Below are positions 23,911 through 36,192 of a stretch of DNA of 64,000 nt, piece after piece. The stretch covers positions 3,868,333 through 3,932,332 of the forward strand of contig NC_047078.1 in the NCBI RefSeq assembly GCF_902459465.1, given 5' to 3'. The position numbers were made by a program, and so were the translations under genes. Position 1 is the first letter of the stretch; every line of letters starts with the position of its first letter. A model generated the notes under the pieces. It worked only from the letters and a program-made list of their open reading frames with translations. It was not told where the DNA came from and made no database searches. This DNA comes from Asterias rubens (taxonomy: Eukaryota; Echinodermata; Asteroidea; Forcipulatida; Asteriidae).

Positions 23911-25199
23911 TAAACTCGTCTATGGTGGATTTTCCAAATATCCGCGACGAAAAGTTAATTTCTTCAGCTTTATTTAACCGTATCTCTTTGGAACTCTTTG
24001 CATTGTGCATTTTTCCCTTTATCATACAATATAGACTGTTCTAATAATAATGCATACCTTCAGTTTCCTTGGGTTGTTTTCATTTTATTTTCTAGCCCCT
24101 TACAAAGAGTTGATTTTAACTTTGTTTAGGGCGAACTTGCATGAAACAGTTTGTTTTAATGTTGTGTAAACAATTTGTTTTTATGTAGTTTTAAACAACT
24201 TGTTAATTTGTAGTGTAAACAATATGTATTAATGCAATGTACACCATTTGTTTTAATGTCGAGGCATTTTCTCGTTCAACAACAGAAGAGAATACCTGTG
24301 GAATCGCTTTTCATTTTGTTCGTTACCACACTTTGACCAACACATTCACATACAGACCTTGTTGATATTGCCCAGGCATTGTTAGAAACGGCACGCGACT
24401 GGACTGTTCAGTATTCCATTTGAATTAAGAAGATGATAATGGAGTTAAAACAAACAATTACACCACAAATCTCTATTGCGATATTGATCGACCAGACAAT
24501 AGTTTTTCGATCGTCCCAAACCGGGGTGTCCTTTGTCCACCTGGACCATGGCTGGACCGTCCGGAAACCAGCGATGGTCAACCCTTTGTTGTCAAACATA
24601 AAGTCAAGAGGAACAACAAGTGGCCAGCTAAGATTTCATCGCCGTTATACTTTCTTTTGTGATCTTTACAAATCGATGTTGCATTAATCCAGGGGATACT
24701 ATCAGCTGGACAATGCAACAGGTTTTTGGGGGATTGGTTAAGGATCTTTGTCAGGAAGGGGCAACAGGTGGAGGAGTTGTGCAGGTGCTGTTTGGAAAAG
24801 AGTTTGGGAAGAGTTTACTCATGATTTACAAAATGATCAACTTCTTTTGTTGGGGAAGGTTACTTCAGAGATAATGAGTTGTTATTATCAATCTGCTCCG
24901 CGAAGGTTAATCTTTATACTGTCAGTACCTTTAAAAGTAGAGTCATGGTGGTAGTGTTGTTTTTTTGTCAAAGTAATGTTGATTTAAAGGCAAAGTTATA
25001 ATGAAAGGTACAATAAAAGTCACTTGTGAAAGTTTCAGCTCATATTCTACTTGCTGAGAAAACATCACACAACTTTGCGTTCAAATACCTTTTTTGTCAA
25101 ATCTAAAAGTTTCCACGTCATGGTAAACAAAACTTTGAGGCTTCATTTTTCGTCTTCTTATGCTCAATTTTTTAAATTATTTTTTTAAGTCTACTTCAT

Positions 25200-25784
25200 T
25201 TAAAGGCAGTGGACACTATTGGTAATTACTAAAAATAATTGTTAGCATAAAACCTTACTTGGTAACGAGTAACGGGGAGAGGTTGATAGTATAAAACATT
25301 GTGAGAAATGGCTCCCTCTGAAGTGACGTGGTTTTCGAGAAAGAAGTATTTTTCAAAGAATTTGATTTCGAGACCTCAGAATTAGATTTCGAGGTCTCAA
25401 AACCAAGCATCTGAAAGCACACAAATTCGCGTGACCATTGTGCGACAAGGGTACTTTTTTTTCTTGCATTATCTCGCAACTTCGACGACTGATTGAGCTC
25501 AAATTTTCACAGGTTTGTTATTTTATGTTTGAGATACACCAACTATGAAGACTAATCTTTGATCTCGAGACCTCAGAATTAGATTTCGAGGTCTCAAAAT
25601 CAAGCATCTGAAAGCACACAACTTCGCGTGACAATTGTGTTTTTTTTTCTTCATTATTATATCGCAACTTCGACGATCGATTGAGCTCAAATTTTTACAG
25701 GTTTGTTATATTATGCATATGTTGCGATACACCAAGTGAGAAGACTGGTCTTTGCAATGACCAATAGTGTCCAGTGTCTTTAAA
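25200..25784 (+). mobile_element. Foldback repeat family A with internal duplication
   Basis: Left TTTAAAGGCAGTGGACACTA and right 'atagtgtccagtgtctttaa'. The segment from the central palindrome to the 'gagatacaccaa' block occurs twice (about 25370-25555 and 25560-25735), making the element about 585 bp instead of about 390. Confidence 0.8.
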
Positions 25785-26540
25785 GGACAATATGTTTTAG
25801 ATGCTTGCTGAACAAAAATACCTGGTTCTTCACTACCCTGACTCACACAACGGATTAATTCAGGCCAATTTTTTATGATCACAAAAACCACGACCACTGT
25901 GTGCAACTATTTTTCATGTGTAAAAAAATCCTGTATAACACCTTTAAGTACATTCTTCGACGTTCATACACATACAATCCCCCGTCGCAAGACGTTACAT
26001 TGACAATTGACCAACAAAGTGTCCGGCCACAGCAATACACAGCCGTTTAATCTTGTTCCACGGTCACGTGCTTAACTTTATGGGTATGCTTTCATGCATA
26101 AGCCGCTTATAATTTGTAAATCTTGTTTATCGCCCGTTAAAATTATGTCATTTTTGCATCGAGTTAAAAAGCAAAAATAAGTTTAGTTCAGCCCCATGTA
26201 GGACAGAAATTTTGAAAAAGTATTTCCGTTTTTTTTTTTGTTTTTTTTTACTCAACTGGAACATAATTTACACTGTTTTTATGAAACTGTTTTTTTTTGC
26301 ACGACTTGTTTCTTTTCTTCTTACAAATAATTTTGAGTGGTCGCCTTGTTTCATCCGTTCTATGTTAAGAAACGTTCCAATTTACAATAGAAGGGGGCCT
26401 AAGCCAACATACCTCAAATATGTTAACGTATATCTAAATGGGATTATGTTTATGTCAGGTTAGTTAAATTCAAGTAGAGAGTTTAAAAAAAAGTTCCGTC
26501 AGAAATCTGAACTGTTAAAAACAGAAGAAAAACACAACAA

Positions 26541-27122
26541 TTGATTCAAAGTTATTCACTACCGATAACCACAACAAAAAAGACTTTTAAGTCTTTTTTG
26601 TTCTACCCCATAGTAAGCCTAAGGACTTTAGGGGCCCAAAAATTAGGACTATTTTTACATGAACATTTTAAAAACAAAATAAAAGCAAAAATAAAGACTA
26701 TTTTGATATGCACAGAAGAAAAACAACTACGGTTGATCCAAAGTATTTCCACAAATCGTAACCACAACAAACAAGACTTAATTTCCAACCCCAATGTAAG
26801 CTTTAAGACTTAAGGGGCCCAATAGAATTCCGCAAAAAATTAGGACTATTTTTACATGAACATTTAAAAAAAAACTTTTATTGATTCAAAGTATTTCCAT
26901 AAACCGTAACCACAACAAACAAGACTTAATTTCCAACCCCAATGTACGCTTCAAGACTTAAGGGGCCCAATAAAACTCTGCAAAAAATTAGGACTATTTT
27001 TACATGAACATTTTAAAAACAACTTCTATTGATTCAAAGTAATTCCATAAACTGTAACCACAACAAACAAGATTTAGTTTCCAACCCCAATGTAAGCTTT
27101 AGGACTTTAGGGACCCAATACC
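26541..27122 (+). repeat. Tandem repeat, about 148-bp unit, four copies
   Basis: Units starting TTGATTCAAAG or TTGATCCAAAG lie at 26541, 26733, 26881 and 27029. Each carries 'aaccacaacaaacaagactt', 'ccaaccccaatgta' and 'ttaggactatttttacatga'. The first unit is longer (192 bp). The last runs on to 'ggacccaatacc'. Non-coding. Confidence 0.8.
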
Positions 27123-27638
27123 AAACAGGTGTTTTGATATTATACCATACCATTGAGCTACCAAGGCTTATACACTTTATACCAACCCCAACTGGAAACC
27201 AACAAAGGCTTATTGATGTGACAGGGCACGTGCGTGGCTGACCGCCTGAACAAAGACACGGCACGCGTACTTCGCGAGCCCAGCTGCAACAATAAAAGAA
27301 AGCTCGTTGTACACCCCTGCCACCGAGGGGTCTAACTTGTTGATAGGGGTCCACTGTTTTTGTTACTGGCCTAAAGTTCTTCACGTCAAGGGGGCTTTTG
27401 AATTGGGGTTTGTGAATGGTTCGCCTACTTGAAAAGATCTCCAGTGGAGATAAGATAAAACAAGTTATTTTGTACGGTGTTAAAAGACTATGATATAATG
27501 AAATACATTTATTATGGATTATGTAAAGGAAGTTTGTGAAAAGGTCATTCAAAAGTTGCGTTATAGTGCGTAAAAGTTGTGGAATCTATATTGAACTAAA
27601 CGGGAATGATAAAACATTAGTTTTACCATAAAATGCTT

Positions 27639-27814
27639 TATAGAAAGGTTTGCGGTAATGACTATCTCTATTGAGTTAGGGTGGTTCTGAAAAGAACCGT
27701 TGGTTTCAACTCCACGTTTAGATCAGTATGCTCTGATCGTCTTCTGGAGAAAGCTGAACCATCCCAACTCATTAGAGATAGTCATTACGTGGTGCTACCG
27801 CAAACCTTTCTATA
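27639..27814. mobile_element. GGTTC-type MITE, complete (176 bp)
   Basis: Inverted ends of about 50-60 bp: TATAGAAAGGTTTGCGGTA at the left, its complement TACCGCAAACCTTTCTATA at the right, with 'atgactatctct' against 'agagatagtcat' and 'gggtggttc' against 'gaaccatccc'. The centre has 'ccgttggtttcaactccacg' and 'ctctgatcgtcttctgg'. No coding capacity. Fragments occur at 18370-18482 and near 33605-33700. Confidence 0.85.
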
Positions 27815-28525
27815 TCGTACTTCCACCATGCAAAGTTTCAAATCCTACATAAAATGCTTTATGACTGGTTATTTGTGTATTATGTATTACTATTTATTTA
27901 TTGTAAAGGCGACCAAAAGACAATCAATATTGACTAGACTGCGACACGTAGGCCTGAAGTTGAATGTGTGTATACAATTCATTAAGAAATGTCAGGTTTA
28001 GATGTGGAAGGAAGATGTTTTTAGTGCATACCAGAACAAATTTCACTTTTTACACAACTGTAACGGAAAATAAAAACTGAGTTTAAATTCAATTGAACTA
28101 ACACACCGTCGAAATGGAGTCCCACAACCAACCTTGGATTTTTACTCGGCAAACCTCCAATAACGTCTAACGGTTTTTATTATTAACACTGTCATGTATG
28201 TACGGTCCCTCATTCACAAACAGAGTAAAAAACAGTTATTGTTACAGTTCGGGCCTAGAGTACACAATAATAATAAAAAATAGACTGCAGCGCAAACAAA
28301 ACAAAACAAGATGGGAACAAAGACAACGGATACTGAATGGGAAACGAACGAGGCGCTAACGGTGTGTGAACCACAACATGGTATGGTGGCTAAAGTCACC
28401 ATGGGCCAGGGGTGAAAGAAAGCGTGTCCGGGCCCAGAGACAAAAGATCCCCTGCTCGGAAGGCCATTTGCTCCGGGGCTCAGACGTCCCAATCCATGCT
28501 CGCAGCGCGTGTATGAGTTTTCGTA

Positions 28526-28682
28526 AGCAGCCGATTTCACAAAACGATAGGATTAATCCTATCTCGAGTTAGGACGAGTAACCCGTCGTAACTTAGGATG
28601 GGTTCAATGCGTCCTAACGTTTTCGTATACGGAACTAAACTCGTCCCAAGTCTTAAGATTAATCCTTAGTTGGAAAGGGTTT
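28526..28682 (+). repeat. Family C repeat
   Basis: Begins CCGATTTCACAAAACGATAG and carries 'ctcgagttaggacgagtaac' and 'gggttcaatgcgtcctaacg' as in 17009-17159, in opposite orientation. The far end has decayed. Confidence 0.6.
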
Positions 28683-28691
28683 ACGGCTGGG

Positions 28692-28819
28692 GTCGATTTC
28701 ACAAAGGGTAACTTAGTACTGGTCCTATTATTAACAGCTTAAGTCTGGTCATAAGTTAGGACGAGTTACTCATCCTAACTTGACATAACTTGACACTTAA
28801 CTCTTTGTGAAATCCACCC
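28692..28819 (+). repeat. Family C repeat with inverted ends
   Basis: TCGATTTCACAAAGGGTAA at the left and CTTTGTGAAATCCACC at the right. Internal 'gttaggacgagttactcatc'. It is followed within 2 bp by a family B element. Confidence 0.65.
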
Positions 28820-28820
28820 C

Positions 28821-29055
28821 TGGGCCCAATTTCATTAGCCCAAAAAGTTGCTTAGGGTGAAATTGTTGCCTATAGATAAAACAGGATTACCAACCAAATT
28901 TCCACATGATTTTCAGGATAAGCAAACAACAGCTTAATACCAGTAACAAGCAAATGCAACAAATGGAAATTTTGTTGGTAACCCTGTTTTTATCAAGGAA
29001 GAAAATTTCATGCTAAGCAAATATTGTGCTTAGCAGCCCTATGAAATTGGGCCCT
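28821..29055 (+). mobile_element. Family B foldback repeat, long copy
   Basis: TGGGCCCAATTTCATTAGCC at the left and its complement 'agccctatgaaattgggccc' at the right, with 'aaaacaggattaccaacca' against 'ttggtaaccctgttttta'. About 235 bp. Confidence 0.75.
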
Positions 29056-29909
29056 GGCGCTTCAGCTAGAAAGAGGTCACGGGTTCATAATTTGTTACCC
29101 ACCCTCTCTCCCTCTCTTACTGACTCCTCTTCAGCGTGCCACGTGCTTGCATTCCCAGCGTCTAAGCTTGGCTGTGGGATTCAGATTAATCAATCATTCA
29201 AAATGATCGGCGGGAAAATGCTATTAATGACAAACTAATGGTGGAACTTGATGCACTCATGAATAAAATATGTATCACTTAAAAGTATTGGATGTACCAC
29301 CACAGTGAAAATACATGTGGGTTTTATTGCTGATACAGTATTACCTGTACTTGTGATGTCACGAGTCTGATATTTTGATGAAATAATTAGTATGATATTT
29401 TTTCAAACACTACAATACTTTTCTCCGTTCATGTTTTTTTTTGTTAAGGGTCTATGTACTTTTTCCTAACTCAAAACACAATATCCACATATTTACACTA
29501 AACTTACACAGTTTGACGATCATAATAGTAGAAGCTTTCCTTGAAATTTTACTGACTGAGGTGCAGCAGTTTTTGAGAAATGAGTAAAACAAATAATTTT
29601 CGTCTCAGTTTTATCATGTAAAAACGTATTAACCAGTTATGCTATGGTTTTGGTATAACATCATAACTGGTTTATGGGATTTTACATGCTAAAATAATGT
29701 TGGTCTTCCTGTAAGAAGAAAATTATTTTGTGACTTGTTTTACTCATTTGCTCAAAAACTACAGAACCTCAGTTAGTAGTATTTGAAGGGGAGCTTTCCA
29801 CTATCATTATCTTCAAGCCCTGTAAGTTTAATGTAAATCATTCTGTGGACATTTTGAAAAAGTACCCGAATCCTTTAAGACATAGTACATGTATATCGTG
29901 AATATGGGA

Positions 29910-32018
29910 ACCATGGGAACAAAAGGAACGTAGAGTAAGAGACACATTAGGTCAATAACAAAAGCTAAATTTAAATGGGCTGGACACACTGCCCGAAGAA
30001 ATTACATAATGGATACAAACAAGAATAATGAATATTATGACAACCCAGGGAAAAGGAAATGAGGTAGACAGAGGAGAAGATGGAGGAATGACATCAGGGT
30101 GTACGCAGGAACAACATGGACCAGAACTGCAAGAAATAGAAATGAACGTTTACACGAGGAGGGCTACATCTTACACTGGAAAAAGAAAGGAGGTAGACAG
30201 AGGAAAAGATGGAGGGATGACATCAGGGTGTATGCAGGAACAACATGGACCAGAACTGCAAGAAATAGAAACGAGGAGGGCTACATCTTACACTGGAAAA
30301 GGAAAGGAGGTAGACAGAGAAGAAGATGGAGAGATGACATAAGGGAAACAACATGGACCAGAACTGCAAGAAATAGAAATGAGGAGGGCTACATCTTACA
30401 CTGGAAAAGGAAAGGAGGTAGACAGAGGAGAAGATGGAGGGATGACATCAGGGTGAATGCAGGAAACAACATGGACCAGAACTGCAAGAAATAGAAACGA
30501 GGAGGGCTACATCTTACACTGGAAAAGGAAAGGAGGTAGACAGAGGAGAAGATGGAGGGATGACATCAGGGTGAATGCAGGAAACAACATGGACCAGAAC
30601 TGCAAGAAATAGAAATGAGGAGGGCTACATCTTACACTGGAAAAGGAAAGGAGGTAGACAGAGAAGAAGATGGAGAGATGACATAAGGGAAACAACATGG
30701 ACCAGAACTGCAAGAAATAGAAATGAGGAGGGCTACATCTTACACTGGAAAAGGAAAGGAGGTAGACAGAGGAGAAGATGGAGGGATGACATCAGGGTGA
30801 ATGCAGGAAACAACATGGACCAGAACTGCAAGAAATAGAAACGAGGAGGGCTACATCTTACACTGGAAAAGGAAAGGAGGTAGACAGAGGAGAAGATGGA
30901 GGGATGACATAAGGGTGTATGCAGGAACAACATGGACCAGAACTGCAAGAAATAGAAACGAGGAGGGCTACATCTTACACTGGAAAAGGAAAGGAGGTAG
31001 ACAGAGAAGAAGATGGAGAGATGACATAAGGGAAACAACATGGACCAGAACTGCAAGAAATAGAAATGAGGAGGGCTGCATCTTACATTGGAAAAGGAAA
31101 GGAGGTAAACAGAGAAGATGATGGAGAGATGACATAAGGGAAACAACATGGACCAGAACTGCAAGAAATAGAAATGAGGAGGGCTACATCTTACACTGGA
31201 AAAGGAAAGGAGGTAGACAGAGAAGAAGATGGAGGGATGACATAAGGGTGTATGCAGGAAACAACATGGACCAGAACTGCAAGAAATAGAAATGAGGAGG
31301 GCTACATCTTACACTGGAAAAGGAAAGGAGGTAGACAGAGAAGAAGATGGAGAGATGACATAAGGGAAACAACATGGACCAGAACTGCAAGAAATAGAAA
31401 TGAGGAGGGCTGCATCTTACATTGGAAAAGGAAAGGAGGTAAACAGAGAAGAAGATGGAGAGATGACATAAGGGAAACAACATGGACCAGAACTGCAAGA
31501 AATAGAAATGAGGAGGGCTACATCTTACACTGGAAAAGGAAAGGAGGTAGACAGAGAAGAAGATGGAGAGATGACATAAGGGAAACAACATGGACCAGAA
31601 CTGCAAGAAATAGAAATGAGGAGGGCTGCATCTTACATTGGAAAAGGAAAGGAGGTAAACAGAAAAGAAGATGGAGAGATGACATAAGGGAAACAACATG
31701 GACCAGAACTGCAAGAAATAGAAATGAGGAGGGCTACATCTTACACTGGAAAAGGAAAGGAGGTAGACAGAGAAGAAGATGGAGGGATGACATAAGGGTG
31801 TATGCAGGAAACAACATGGACCAGAACTGCAAGAAATAGAAATGAGGAGGGCTACATCTTACACTGGAAAAGGAAAGGAGGTAGACAGAGAAGAAGATGG
31901 AGAGATGACATAAGGGAAACAACATGGACCAGAACTGCAAGAAATAGAAATGAACGTTTACATGAGGAGGGCTATACATCTTACACTGGATCAACACATC
32001 CTAAATGATGATGATGAG
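29910..32018 (+). mobile_element. RTE-type retrotransposon 3' end expanded into a minisatellite
   Basis: The left part (about 29935-30110) translates with KAKFKWAGHTARR and GRQRRRWRNDI, the conserved C-terminal region of RTE-type endonuclease-reverse transcriptases. A unit then repeats about 17 times to 31980: 108 bp in the short form, about 120 bp when a 'gtgtatgcaggaa' segment is present. Each unit encodes the string RWRDDIR, TTWTRTARNRN and EEGYILHW, with a +1 shift where 'ggaa' became 'ggaaa'. Only the first and last units keep the 'cgtttaca(c/t)gaggag' version. After the last unit the sequence ends 'caacacatcctaaatgatga' and a (GAT)n-type tail, a normal RTE 3' terminus. It is therefore a 5'-truncated insertion whose tail region was amplified in place. 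No intact protein is expected. Confidence 0.8.
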
Positions 32019-32310
32019 GCATATCCAAACCAAGAAAAAAATTATTTTTGTTTTTTAAAGGGGGGGTACAATAGGTCTAGATTGCTATTACGAAGGAAAA
32101 CAATGAGGATCTAAAAAAAAATCCAGACAAAGAGTTGAACAAAGGAGGGTCCACCATTGTGGGTACGAAAGTGCTTCAGGGCGGCCGTAAGCCAGACACA
32201 TTTATTTTCTTTCAGTTTGTAATAAATTGTGTGTTCCTTGCTCGAAAAATTTGGCCTAGCTTGCTGGGCACATCTACCACTACGACTTTAGTGCATTCCC
32301 GTTTTCATTT

Positions 32311-32664
32311 GAGTGCACTGGACACGTTTGGTAAATTTCAGACTAGGTTTTTATGTATGCATAAAATATACAGTAAACAATAAACCTGTGAAAGGTTGGG
32401 CTCAATTGGTCGTTGAATTTGCACGAAAATAATGAAAGAAAAAACAGCACTGTTGCATTATTTATGTGCTTTCAGTCAGATGCATAATAAAAGGCTTTCA
32501 GCTGAAGTCGTTTACTATTTGAGTAATGAATTACCTCTTTCTCAACTCCAGAGGGAGCCGCTTCTCACAATATTATATCGTACCACTCTCCATTGCTCGT
32601 TACCAAGTAAGCGTTTTATGCTAACAATTATTTGAGTAATTACCAATAGTGTCACTGCCTTTAA
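32311..32664 (-). mobile_element. Foldback repeat family A, minus orientation
   Basis: Left GAGTGCACTGGACACGTTTGG, right 'taccaatagtgtcactgcct' then TTTAA. The interior 'ataaacctgtgaaaggttgg' and 'aattacctctttctcaactc' run in minus orientation. The central palindrome is replaced by 'aggctttcagctgaagtcg'. Confidence 0.7.
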
Positions 32665-33131
32665 CATTCACCTCTTAATGTCAGACACACCCTCATAATG
32701 ACACCCTAAAATGGTGTCTGGCAAGTTCCGTTCATATCTCGTGGTTAGGCGTTCAGCAACCAGACGACAAAAAGTACAGGTAGCCCAGTCGGTGTCAAAA
32801 CGGTGCAGGGATCTTTAAATTCAAATGAAATGAAATTGGAATGATTGATGTCAAACGCCACATGCTGTAAGATTGATCCCCACTTGGGGCATATTAAACG
32901 TTGGTCGTGATACAAGAGAGTTGTAACTCACCATCTCACAGTAGCAATAATTGGCAGCACTTTAGTACTCATTTGCCTTGCTCCTCCCCTAGTGGACGGT
33001 TTTTCTATGGTGACAAAGGTCTTGTTACACTAAATACTCGTTCGTGTGTGTTGTGTTGTCATGAATATAGTCTCCGAAAAAGACTCTTTTAACTAGGAAA
33101 AAAACCGTCCGGCCATTAAATGAACACGTTG

Positions 33132-33470
33132 CCTTGGATCGGTCGAGTTGGTCTTTGAAAAGCGTTTGTTAACCGTTTGTTATAAACTGCATATGGGTAG
33201 AAAGATGTTGTAACAGTAGAATACAATGATCCACCCAAACAAGCCTCGAAATTGCAGTTTTCTTTTTACCTCGTCGACTAACACGGGCGTCCATTTATGG
33301 GAGTCAAATTTTTGACGCCCATAAATGGCCGACCGTGTTAGTTCGCACAGTAAAAGGAAAACCACGCAAATTTGTATGGATCATTGTATTCTGCTTTCAA
33401 AACATCTTTCTAACCATATACATTTTATAAAAACGGTTACAAACGCGTTTTATAGACCAACTCGTCCGTT
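33132..33470. mobile_element. Large foldback MITE (about 340 bp)
   Basis: Left arm CCTTGGATCGGTCGAGTTGG through 'gtagaatacaatgatcca'; right arm is its diverged complement ('tggatcattgtattctgc' to 'agaccaactcgtccg'). The centre is a second palindrome, 'gcgtccatttatggg' against 'cccataaatgg'. One arm of this family is also embedded in the long 5S spacers (46826, 48913, 52218). Confidence 0.8.
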
Positions 33471-35840
33471 GACTTCTAAGTATTTTTAAAATAAGCGGTT
33501 TGCAACGACTAATTCTATTTTCTCTTTAATCTTAAATAACGGGAGGGGGGGGCGAAACTGTACAGAAAATTTGAGGCAACACAATATATGAACCTCTCTT
33601 GCGGGTTGTGGTGGTTCCGAAAAGAACTATAGCAAGTGTAATAATTTGACGTTTCCACAAGTAGACTCTGATCGTCTTCAGGAAAAATCCTGAGAAGAAA
33701 AGGCATGCGGGTGTTTCTAAAAGACTTGAAATTGCTATGGAATTCCTTTTTAAATTTGAAATGGTTCATCCTCTAATTTATACCGGCATTTTCATACAGA
33801 GCGTATTATACAAAAATACATACTATTTTAGCAGAAAGGGGATTTTTAATCAAGAAAACGGTCCTTTGAAACTTATTAATAACTTATGTAATTAATAACC
33901 GTTTTTTTAAAACACTGCGGTTGAGATTCCAAAACCGTCATCTCTTTATTATAAAATGAAAAACATAATTTTTCCACGATACATTGCAATTTGCAAGACA
34001 TTAGACCGGCTATTGCCCTGTCAAACGCCCGACTGCACAAACAACGGTATATAGGCCTACGGGGCGACACAGCGGGTGAGAAATTAAAATTGCTATGCAT
34101 CCACTGTGGAGCTTAACAGCATGCAGCTTTTCTTCGTTTTATTAACATGTCTCCACTTTTCAATGGGGTGACTTCATGCTGAATAAACTTCAACCGTTAA
34201 CTGCGCCATTTCCCCGTTTGCACGACCTCTGTGATGCAAATGAGGGTTTCCTAAAAAAATACATCAAAAAAAGGAGGAAAATAAAAGCCCACTCTCTGCG
34301 GAACAACTCGAGCGTGACGTCAAGGTTTAATGTATGCATAACTGAACAGCTGCGCGAGTTCAGTTGGTCATGGTGTTTGTTTCGCAATGTGCAGCGCTAT
34401 CAAACCATGGGGGAAGGAAAAACAGTTAGAGAAGAGCACAGTGCAACGGATGTTTGCTTTTTGTTTTCGTTCACTTGTCTTTTTCTTCTCTTTTTATTTT
34501 CCGCTTGGGGAATACAAAGAGGCACCAGCCGGTTCCAGCTGAGTGGTTTTCGTACGTATTCAAACATTTTTCCCATGGTTGCTTTGGTGTTTCAACAGGC
34601 CAAGAAAACCTGCTCGTTCCGCCCCATTTGGAAAATAAGTCCTCTTGTTTAAAAAAGAGGTAAAACTAGTTATTTTGTGATTGGAATTACATAGGCTATT
34701 CAAGAAGCACCTGTGGTGTATCCGGGGATTGATGCGTTTAACAAATAGGCATCTGGTTGTTACGGCAAATGCTCCAACCGTTTTTCTTTGTGACTCAAAA
34801 ACATTGCATTACACTGTTCACCGCGATGTATAATAAATTTGAATCCAAAATGAATGTCATGAATTTTGGAGACACTTCAATGGAACTCACCATGTTTTTT
34901 TTTATCAGCCGAACACGACCCATTTAAACAAGCCCGCAGAGATAAATGCTGTCACAAATTTTAGAATGCTCATTGATGTATAGTTAAACCTGAAATAGTA
35001 ATGTTATAAACCAAAACAAAAACCTCAACGAAAAACAAACTTGCTTAATTTACTAGTTTTTCTATCAATTTGAAACTCCCTTTTTGGCTGGTTGTACAGT
35101 TGTTGTGCATCTTATGTTACAAGCGTTTGATTGTTGAGAGTTGTTACCTACTTCTGCGACAGACAGACACTGTAATTTACCTAAGTTTAAAAAGCAATTG
35201 TTTTATATTTTACAAAGAAAATCTATATTTTATAAGAATATTGAGATACTGCACAAGTTTATAAGAGTGTTATGTGTACGTCCGGTACTAGGCTATTATT
35301 TGTGTGATAGTTTATATTCCCGTTATTGTCGTGATGCCAAAACAGAGATGTGTCAATTGTTACAGATGTTTCAGCACAGCGCATTCATTGCTAACCCGTC
35401 CAACAGTACGGCATTGTCATGGTTGTGTTTTTATTTGGCACCCCTACTGCGAAACGTCAGTGTGCAGGCGGCTACGCCCTCTACGTTGAACAAAGGAAGC
35501 ACGAGATAAAGTCTAATCAGGCGTGCTGCACGCGCGGCTATTATTATTTTTGATATTACGAGCCGGCTCCTGTGTCCGCACAACAGAAGAAAAGTGTTAA
35601 TAATAGCTCTCTAAATAGTGTTTATTTTCGCTTCAGCACATGCCAAATTTTCGGTTGAAATTTATTTATAGCTGGGCGTTTGAAAACAATGTGTTGTTCC
35701 CGGAAGGCTAGGATTGATGTGGGGGTCATTTTTTTATGTGGAATGATTTAAAGTCTTTGTTCGTAAACGAATAACATGGAATAACAAAAAAAAGTTATAT
35801 TGTGAGAATTCATTCTATATTAATAAGATGTTTAATGTTT

Positions 35841-36192
35841 TAAGGACAATGGCCACTATTTGTCAAAGACCAGTCTTCTCACTTGGTGTATTTTAACATA
35901 ATATGCATAAAATAACAAACACAATTCGAGCTCAAATGGTCGTCGAAGTTGCGAGATAATCATGAAAGTAACACAACCTTGTCACACATGGTTGTGTGCA
36001 TTCAGATGCTTAAAATCGAGACCTCAAAATCTAATTCTGAGGTCTCAAAGTCAAATTTGTGGAAAATTACTTCTTTCTCGAAAACTACGTTACTTCAGAG
36101 GGAGCCGTTTCTCACAATGTTTTACACAATCAACAGCAGCTCCCCACAAGTAAGGTTTAATGCTAATTGCCAATAGTGTCCACGGCCTTTAA
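35841..36192 (-). mobile_element. Foldback repeat family A, minus orientation
   Basis: Left 'taaggacaatggccactatt', right 'caatagtgtccacggccttt' plus AAA. Central GAGACCTCAAAATC against TTCTGAGGTCTC. Clear minus-orientation copy. Confidence 0.75.

Larger units (their letters stand above)
22057..29879. other. Upstream of Dscam-like exon 1: 5' UTR/promoter region and intergenic DNA
   Basis: The first 75 bp hold the 5' leader of the Dscam-like transcript. No clear TATA box is visible. 22390-22680 is richer in CpG ('aagccggccctgtacgag', 'acacagcgcccgtacatc') and is a plausible promoter area. Beyond it lie unassigned but locally GC-richer stretches (23465-23740, 24430-24760, 28380-28510), repeats, and no gene I can support. 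Confidence 0.4.

Noticed and set aside
27034-27552. 172-codon minus-strand frame
   Set aside because: Starts in unique AT-rich DNA and ends in the 148-bp tandem repeat. No family resemblance and no splice sites that fit.
30099-31839. Long plus- and minus-strand frames over the 30-32 kb repeat (up to 195 and 176 codons)
   Set aside because: Open only because the repeat period is a multiple of three. The plus frame is retroelement-derived; the minus Leu/Phe-rich frame is its shadow.
34176-34652. 158-codon plus-strand frame
   Set aside because: No recognisable domain, no splice context, overlaps another frame of similar size. Treated as chance, although the TGACGTCA site inside may be regulatory.
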